64,000 nt of DNA from Marinibacterium anthonyi (lineage in GTDB: Bacteria; Pseudomonadota; Alphaproteobacteria; Rhodobacterales; Rhodobacteraceae), in contig CP031585.1 of assembly GCA_003217735.2 (NCBI GenBank), positions 434,001-498,000 of the forward strand. The letters are read 5' to 3'. Position numbers and translations under genes: made by a program. Every line of letters begins with the position of its first letter. The stretch's first letter is position 1. Below the pieces are notes generated by a model, which did no database searches, was not told the DNA's origin, and worked only from the letters and a program-made list of their open reading frames with translations. Positions 59,646 through 64,000 of the stretch are shown here, one piece after another.

Positions 59646-59938
59646 GCGATCAACTGACAGGAACAGACAGGGCCAAGGCCCTGGCCACCCTTGCCGAAAC
59701 CGGCTGGACCGAAGTCGACGGGCGCGACGCCATCGCCCGCACGTTCGAGTTCGCCAATTTCGTCGAGGCCTTCGGCTGGATGACCCGCGTGGCCATCTGG
59801 GCCGAAAAGATGAACCACCATCCCGAATGGGAAAACGTCTACAAGACGGTCAAGGTGGTGCTGACCAGCCACGATGTCGGCGGTCTGTCCGACCGCGACG
59901 TCAAGCTGGCCGCCAGGATGGAAAAACTGGCCGCCTGA
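59642..59938 (+). CDS. phhB: Pterin-4a-carbinolamine dehydratase
   Basis: The 98-residue protein dehydrates pterin-4a-carbinolamine, recycling the cofactor of aromatic hydroxylases, and in other contexts aids molybdopterin metabolism. The active-site [19 protein letters not shown] is intact, and [18 protein letters not shown] precedes it as in the family. No phenylalanine hydroxylase is nearby. Translation is coupled to the GNAT-like gene by ATGA overlap, an arrangement seen in other alphaproteobacteria. Confidence 0.92.
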   Translation: MSDQLTGTDRAKALATLAETGWTEVDGRDAIARTFEFANFVEAFGWMTRVAIWAEKMNHHPEWENVYKTVKVVLTSHDVGGLSDRDVKLAARMEKLAA

Positions 59939-59944
59939 AGGGGC

Positions 59945-60292
59945 TTACCGGTTCGATTCGCCGATCGTGTGCGCCATCATCCCCTTCTGGAAGGTGGCGC
60001 TGAATTCGGCCGCCGTGATCGACCCGTCCGACAGGGTCACGCCGGGCGGCGGCGCCGTCGGCCGGCGCCCGTTCACCGATATCGCGCCGCTCTGCGGGTC
60101 GTACTTGAAGCATTTGTTGTCAAAACAGTTCAGCCCCGACGCGATCTGGATCTCGGTCACGCCGCCGGGGCCTGTCGTGGTCGGGTTCGGTGTCACATCG
60201 CAGGCGCTCAGCGCGATGGTCGTCAGACCCGTCGCCACCAGGGGGCGCAGGGGGGCTGACAACGGCAAAGGAAACGGCAAAGGAAACGGCAT
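59945..60292 (-). CDS. Small lipoprotein of unknown function
   Basis: The 115-residue protein begins with a repetitive MPFPLPFPLPL coded by a 12-bp tandem repeat (60261-60291), then a hydrophobic helix and lipobox (IALSAC near residue 31). The mature part has two close cysteines (LNCFDNKCFKYDPQSG) and a helical end (ITAAEFSATFQKGMMAH). I do not recognise a family. It faces the pterin dehydratase gene with only six bases between stops. Confidence 0.68.
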   Translation of the reverse strand: MPFPLPFPLPLSAPLRPLVATGLTTIALSACDVTPNPTTTGPGGVTEIQIASGLNCFDNKCFKYDPQSGAISVNGRRPTAPPPGVTLSDGSITAAEFSATFQKGMMAHTIGESNR

Positions 60293-60405
60293 AGGGCAAC
60301 ATCCTCACGAAAAACCGGAACCTGTCGTGACGGAACGTTACCTTGGGGCAGCGCGGCCAGCATAGCCGCGCCACCTTCACTTTTTCGTGGGATCCGAAGG
60401 GCTTG

Positions 60406-60894
60406 TCAGATCGCGTCCAGCAGGGATTCCCCGCCCGAGATCTCGCAGGTGCCCGGGCTTTCCTCCAGGTGCAGCACCTTCACGACGCCGTCCTCGACAT
60501 ACATCGCATAGCGCTTGGACCGCGCGATCAGCCCGGCGGGCGGCGCGTCGAAGTTCATGCCGATGGCGGTGGTGAACTTGCTTTCGGGATCGCCCAGCAG
60601 GGTCAGCCCGGCCTCGGCCGCGCCGGTGGCGTCGCCCCAGGCCTTCATCACGAAGGCGTCGTTGACCGAAACGCAGACGATCTCGTCCACGCCCTTGGCG
60701 TCGAACCCGGCCTTGGTGCGGATGAAGCTGGGCACATGCGCCATGCTGCAGGTCGGGGTGAAGGCGCCGGGCACGGCAAAGATCACCACCTTGCGGCCCG
60801 CGGTCAGCGCTTTCAGCTCGACCGGTTCGGGGCCTTTTTCGCCCATGCGCGTCAGCGTGACGTCGGGAAGGGTATCACCGGGTGCAATGGCCAT
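60406..60894 (-). CDS. Peroxiredoxin (Prx5/AhpE-like thiol peroxidase)
   Basis: The 162-residue enzyme reduces peroxides. The peroxidatic Cys49 lies in the PGAFTPTCS loop, and the Prx5 pattern continues with HVPSFIRTKAGFDAKGVDEIVCVSVNDAFVM and DPESKFTTAIGM (quoted in parts). Further cysteines at VCVSV and SPGTCEIS could act as resolving residues; the reductant is probably glutaredoxin or thioredoxin. AAGGAG nine bases before ATG 60894 supports this start over ATG 60903. Confidence 0.93.
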   Translation of the reverse strand: MAIAPGDTLPDVTLTRMGEKGPEPVELKALTAGRKVVIFAVPGAFTPTCSMAHVPSFIRTKAGFDAKGVDEIVCVSVNDAFVMKAWGDATGAAEAGLTLLGDPESKFTTAIGMNFDAPPAGLIARSKRYAMYVEDGVVKVLHLEESPGTCEISGGESLLDAI

Positions 60895-60998
60895 GGATCT
60901 CATCTCCTTTGATGAATTGCGTTTCGGTTAACGGGGACTATAGGGTTTGCACGCAATCAGACCATGACTAATCGGGACTAATCGGGGGCAGAAAGCAC

Positions 60999-62207
60999 AT
61001 GAGCGGAATCGTCGTGATCGGCGCGGGGCAGGCAGGATCGTCGCTGGTGGCGAAGCTGCGCAAGGACGGCTTTGACGGTGACATCACCCTGATCGGGTCC
61101 GAACCCGTGCCCCCCTACCAGCGCCCGCCGCTGTCCAAGGCCTACCTGCTGGGCGACATGGGCGTCGAACGCCTGTATCTGCGGCCCGAAAGCTTCTACG
61201 CCGACCAGGACATCACCCTGCGCACCGGCGCCACGGTGACGTCGATTGATCCGGTGGCAAAGACCGTGTCGCTGAACGGCGACCTGCTGTCCTATGACCA
61301 ACTCGCGCTCACCACCGGCTCGGTCCCGCGCCGCCTGCCGGCGGCCATCGGCGGCGACCTGGGCGGCGTCTACGGCGTGCGCACGCTGGCCGATGTCGAT
61401 GCCATGGCGCAGGATGTCCGCGAAGGCGCCCGCGCGCTGATCGTCGGCGGCGGCTACATCGGGCTGGAGGCCGCGGCGGTCGCGGCCAAGAAGGGCATGA
61501 AGGTCACTTTGGTCGAAATGGCCGACCGCATCCTGCAACGCGTCGCCGCCCCCCAGACCAGCGATTATTTCCGCAAGCTCCACACCGGCCACGGCGTCGA
61601 CATCCGCGAAGGCATCGGCCTGACCCGCCTGCTGGGCGAAGATCGCGTGACCGGGGCCGAGCTGACCGATGGATCGGTGATCGACGTCGACCTGGTGATC
61701 GTCGGCGTCGGCATCCTGCCCGACACCGCCCTGGCCGAATCCGCCGGGCTGACCATCGACAACGGCATCTGGACCGACGAACAGGGCCGCACCTCGGACC
61801 CGTCGATCTGGGCGGCGGGCGATTGCGCGTCCTTCCCGTGGAAGGGCGGGCGGCTCAGGCTGGAAAGCGTGCCCAACGCCATCGACCAGGGCGAAATCGT
61901 GGCCCGGAACATGATGGGCGCATCCGTGCCTTACGTGGCCACGCCCTGGTTCTGGTCGGATCAATACGACGTCAAGCTGCAGATCGCCGGGCTGAACGCG
62001 GGTTACGACCGCGTGGTCGAACGGCGCACCGACGATGTGACGGTGTCCTTCTGGTACTACTCCGGCGACCGGCTGATCGCGGTCGACGCGATGAACGACC
62101 CGCGCGGCTACATGGTCGGCAAGCGCCTGATCGATGCGGGCAAGACGGCGGATCCGGCACTGGTCGCCGATGCCTCGGCGGATCTGAAACCGCTGCTGCG
62201 GGCATGA
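60999..62207 (+). CDS. FAD-dependent oxidoreductase, ferredoxin/putidaredoxin reductase-like
   Basis: The 402-residue flavoprotein has two dinucleotide folds: FAD at GIVVIGAGQAGSSLVAKL (residues 3-20) and NADH at ARALIVGGGYIGLEAAAVAA near 145. PPYQRPPLSKAYLLGD near 38 and SIWAAGDCASFP near 268 are typical of rubredoxin/putidaredoxin reductases, as is the tail domain with FWSDQYDVKLQIAGL. It should pass electrons from NADH to a small ferredoxin, possibly serving the P450 at 29170. No ferredoxin gene is adjacent. Confidence 0.92.
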   Translation: MSGIVVIGAGQAGSSLVAKLRKDGFDGDITLIGSEPVPPYQRPPLSKAYLLGDMGVERLYLRPESFYADQDITLRTGATVTSIDPVAKTVSLNGDLLSYDQLALTTGSVPRRLPAAIGGDLGGVYGVRTLADVDAMAQDVREGARALIVGGGYIGLEAAAVAAKKGMKVTLVEMADRILQRVAAPQTSDYFRKLHTGHGVDIREGIGLTRLLGEDRVTGAELTDGSVIDVDLVIVGVGILPDTALAESAGLTIDNGIWTDEQGRTSDPSIWAAGDCASFPWKGGRLRLESVPNAIDQGEIVARNMMGASVPYVATPWFWSDQYDVKLQIAGLNAGYDRVVERRTDDVTVSFWYYSGDRLIAVDAMNDPRGYMVGKRLIDAGKTADPALVADASADLKPLLRA

Positions 62208-62214
62208 GGCCGGC

Positions 62215-62814
62215 ATGAGGATCGTCGCGGGCCGCTTCCGGGGCCGCCGCCTGGCGGCACTGGGCAAGGGCGATCCGGCCGCCCACCTGCGCCCCACCGC
62301 CGACCGCGTCCGCGAGAGCCTGTTTTCCATGCTGACGCACATGGACGCCATCGACGATGCCCGCGTTCTGGACCTGTTCGCGGGCACCGGCGCGCTGGGT
62401 CTCGAAGCCCTGTCGCGCGGTGCGGCGCATGTGACCTTCGTGGAAAGCGGGCGGAAATCCCTGTCCCTGATCAAGGACAACGTCTCGCTTCTGGACATCG
62501 ACGCCGAGACCGGGGTGATCGGCCGCGACGCCACCCGCCTTGGCCCCGGCACGCCCCACGACCTGGTGTTCCTGGACCCGCCCTATGGCAAGGGGCTGGG
62601 ACAGAAGGCGCTCCAGGCGGCGGTACAGGGCGGCTGGATCGCGCCGGGCGCGCTGATCGTCTGGGAAGAAGCCGCTCCGATGGACCCGCCCCCGGGTTTC
62701 CTCCCCGAGGACCAGCGGCGGTATGGAGAAACCCACGTCACCCTGCTGCGGTGGCCGGGCCCCAACGATCAAGCGCCCGATCATGTGGACGATCAAGCGG
62801 AAGGACCAAGATGA
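62215..62814 (+). CDS. rsmD: 16S rRNA (guanine-966-N2)-methyltransferase
   Basis: RsmD methylates G966 of 16S rRNA. The 199-residue protein has the RsmD opening MRIVAGRFRGRRL, LRPTADRVRESLFSML, the SAM-binding VLDLFAGTGALGLEALSRGA and the catalytic DPPYGKG motif. The C-terminal 15 residues are extra and hydrophilic. Its start lies eight bases past the reductase stop, and its own stop overlaps the HAD gene start. Confidence 0.96.
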   Translation: MRIVAGRFRGRRLAALGKGDPAAHLRPTADRVRESLFSMLTHMDAIDDARVLDLFAGTGALGLEALSRGAAHVTFVESGRKSLSLIKDNVSLLDIDAETGVIGRDATRLGPGTPHDLVFLDPPYGKGLGQKALQAAVQGGWIAPGALIVWEEAAPMDPPPGFLPEDQRRYGETHVTLLRWPGPNDQAPDHVDDQAEGPR

Positions 62815-63452
62815 CTGACCTGGTGATATTCGACTGCGACGGCGTGCTGGTGGACAGCGAAACCATCGCCAACACCGTCCTGGTCGAAAACCTTTCCGGC
62901 TACGGGCTGTCCCTGACGCTGCAAGACAGCGAAAGGCTGTTCGTCGGCGGCACCATGGCCGGCGTGCGTGCGACCGCCATCGACATGGGCGCCGACCTGC
63001 CCGACGACTGGGTCGACGGCATCTACGACACCATCTTCGCCCGCCTGCGCGACGGAGTCGACGTGGTCCCCGGCATCCCGCAATTGCTGGATCATCTCGA
63101 CGCGCGGGGCATTCCCTTCTGCGTCGCCTCAAACGGCTCGCCGGAAAAGATGCGGATCACGCTGGGTCAGAACGGGCTCTGGGACCGGTTCGAAGCCACC
63201 ATGGTCTCCGCCTACACCCACGGCGTGGCCAAGCCCGACCCCGGCCTCTTCCTGAAGGCCGCCGAACCCTTCGGCGTGCCGCCCGATCGTACCGTGGTGA
63301 TCGAGGACAGCCGCAACGGCGTCACCGCCGCCGCCCGCGCGGGCATGCGGTGCCTGGCCTACCTGCCGGAAGGCGACGGCGCGCATTTCGAGGCCCTCGG
63401 CGCGGAGATCATCCGCCACATGAACGAGGTGCCCGCCCGCCTGGACCCATGA
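62811..63452 (+). CDS. HAD-family hydrolase (phosphatase/beta-phosphoglucomutase-like)
   Basis: The 213-residue protein is a subfamily IA HAD phosphatase: motif I DCDGVLVDSE near residue 8, motif II SNGSPEKM near 107, lysine of motif III in HGVAKPDPGLF, and motif IV IEDSRNGVTAA near 165. The C1 cap lies between motifs I and II. It could act on a sugar phosphate or phosphoglycolate; glycolate from phosphoglycolate would feed glcDEF, but this is only an idea. ATGA overlap with rsmD. Confidence 0.88.
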   Translation: MTDLVIFDCDGVLVDSETIANTVLVENLSGYGLSLTLQDSERLFVGGTMAGVRATAIDMGADLPDDWVDGIYDTIFARLRDGVDVVPGIPQLLDHLDARGIPFCVASNGSPEKMRITLGQNGLWDRFEATMVSAYTHGVAKPDPGLFLKAAEPFGVPPDRTVVIEDSRNGVTAAARAGMRCLAYLPEGDGAHFEALGAEIIRHMNEVPARLDP

Positions 63453-63478
63453 CCGGCGGGGCGCCCGTGGGTGATGCC

Positions 63479-63513
63479 CGGCCGGGTATTTTGGAAGAGA
63501 AAGAAGCTGCAGG
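63479..63513 (+). repeat. GGTATTTT/AAGAAG element, copy C
   Basis: CCGGGTATTTTGGAAGAGAA followed by AGAAGCTGCAGG lies 27 bp after the HAD gene stop, in the sense direction of that gene. It matches copies A and B at nearly all bases. Confidence 0.75.
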
Positions 63514-63582
63514 TCGGGTACTTGATCCGCGGTACAAATACGGACAAGGCGTCCCGCGAGATTTGTACGAAACGGTCAATAT

Positions 63583-63607
63583 CTTCTTCTTGGCCCAAAT
63601 ACCTCCC
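63583..63607 (-). repeat. GGTATTT/AAGAAGAA element, copy E
   Basis: On the minus strand GGGAGGTATTTGGGCCAAG followed by AAGAAG lies about 40 bp after the map stop, again in the sense direction of the preceding gene. A CCTCC/GGAGG hairpin and a CCGGCC-TTCG-GGCCGG hairpin (about 63632-63647) stand between it and map. Confidence 0.7.
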
Positions 63608-63648
63608 GCCGGAGGCTCCCGTCCCATCCACCGGCCCGAAGGCCGGGA

Positions 63649-64000
63649 TCAGCCGTAGGTCGGGTGAAACTTGCCGGCGGGCGAGAGGGTAAAGATCTCG
63701 ACGCCGTCCGCCGTCACGCCGACCGAATGTTCGAACTGCGCCGACAGCGACTTGTCGCGGGTCACGGCTGTCCAGTCGTCGGCCAGTGTCTTGGTTTCGG
63801 GCCGGCCAAGGTTCACCATGGGTTCGATGGTGAAGAACATGCCTTCTTCCAGCACCGCGCCCGTGCCCGGGCGGCCGTAGTGCAGCACGTTCGGCGGCGC
63901 GTGGAACACGCGGCCCAGGCCGTGGCCGCAGAAATCGCGGACGACCGACATGCGGTGGCCTTCCACGAAGGTCTGGATCGCATGGCCGATGTCGCCGAAA
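63649..64000 (-). CDS. map: Methionine aminopeptidase, C-terminal part (cut by window edge)
   Basis: The frame enters from the right edge and encodes about 116 C-terminal residues of type I methionine aminopeptidase, which removes the initiator methionine. Visible features are FGDIGHAIQTFVEGH, the substrate-site GHGLGRVFHAPPNV with a metal-ligand histidine, the metal-ligand glutamate in FFTIEPMVNLG, and the last ligand in SAQFEHSVGVTADGVEIFT. It ends at 63649 and is followed by hairpins and a GGTATTT element. Confidence 0.95.
   Translation of the reverse strand, partial: FGDIGHAIQTFVEGHRMSVVRDFCGHGLGRVFHAPPNVLHYGRPGTGAVLEEGMFFTIEPMVNLGRPETKTLADDWTAVTRDKSLSAQFEHSVGVTADGVEIFTLSPAGKFHPTYG

Overview
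The window is 64 kb of a high-GC, densely coded chromosome. Gene content points to a marine Rhodobacteraceae/Roseobacter-group alphaproteobacterium: the leuB/leuD/leuC set, glcDEF, glnK-amtB, a DUF1523 protein, Core-2/I-branching-type glycosyltransferase with sulfotransferases, creatinase, MlaA/MlaC, and many small proteins of a kind common in that group. I see no rRNA, tRNA, CRISPR array, prophage or insertion sequence. Both ends cut genes: leuB on the left and map on the right.

Layout. 1-6 kb: start of leuB, a LysR regulator divergent from a frameshifted epimerase, a coupled phosphatase-family/membrane-protein pair, leuD. 6-12 kb: HdeD-type protein, a frameshifted MFS carrier, an XRE regulator divergent from a secreted hydrolase, a small diguanylate cyclase with an elaborate leader, a LysR regulator divergent from a GMC oxidoreductase. 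13-17 kb: a CcdA/CcdB-type toxin-antitoxin pair and a three-gene catabolic operon (beta-hydroxyacid dehydrogenase, class II aldolase, 2-oxoglutarate dioxygenase of the gamma-butyrobetaine hydroxylase type). 18-22 kb: leuC, an MscS channel, rsfS-rlmH. 23-27 kb: glcDEF glycolate oxidase operon. 27-35 kb: a secreted trypsin-like protease, a heat-shock-controlled hsp20, a P450, a large secreted phytase-like esterase, a sulfotransferase, a PilZ-like membrane protein. 35-44 kb: aldehyde dehydrogenase divergent from creatinase, an HxlR regulator divergent from its likely target, several small membrane or secreted proteins, and a glycosyltransferase divergent from a second sulfotransferase. 44-53 kb: smpB, sseA plus an aminotransferase, a lysozyme-inhibitor-like fusion, glnK-amtB, a class A PBP, mlaA-mlaC. 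54-64 kb: type I secretion ABC/HlyD pair, RidA-GDPD, an acyltransferase-like protein with a pterin dehydratase, peroxiredoxin, ferredoxin-reductase-like flavoprotein, rsmD-HAD phosphatase, map.

The most interesting signals are non-coding. (1) The hsp20 leader carries a sigma-32-type promoter and a hairpin with the UUGCU/AGGA pairing of ROSE RNA thermometers. (2) Five copies of a GGTATTT...AAGAAG element sit downstream of genes, always in the sense orientation of the preceding gene. (3) Three 23-bp palindromes share an ATTCG(S)CGAAT core, two of them between the divergent creatinase and aldehyde dehydrogenase genes. (4) Short tandem duplications of 10-16 bp are unusually frequent and concentrate at gene ends. 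(5) Two genes each carry a single-base deletion in a G/C run, so they are either real pseudogenes or assembly errors.
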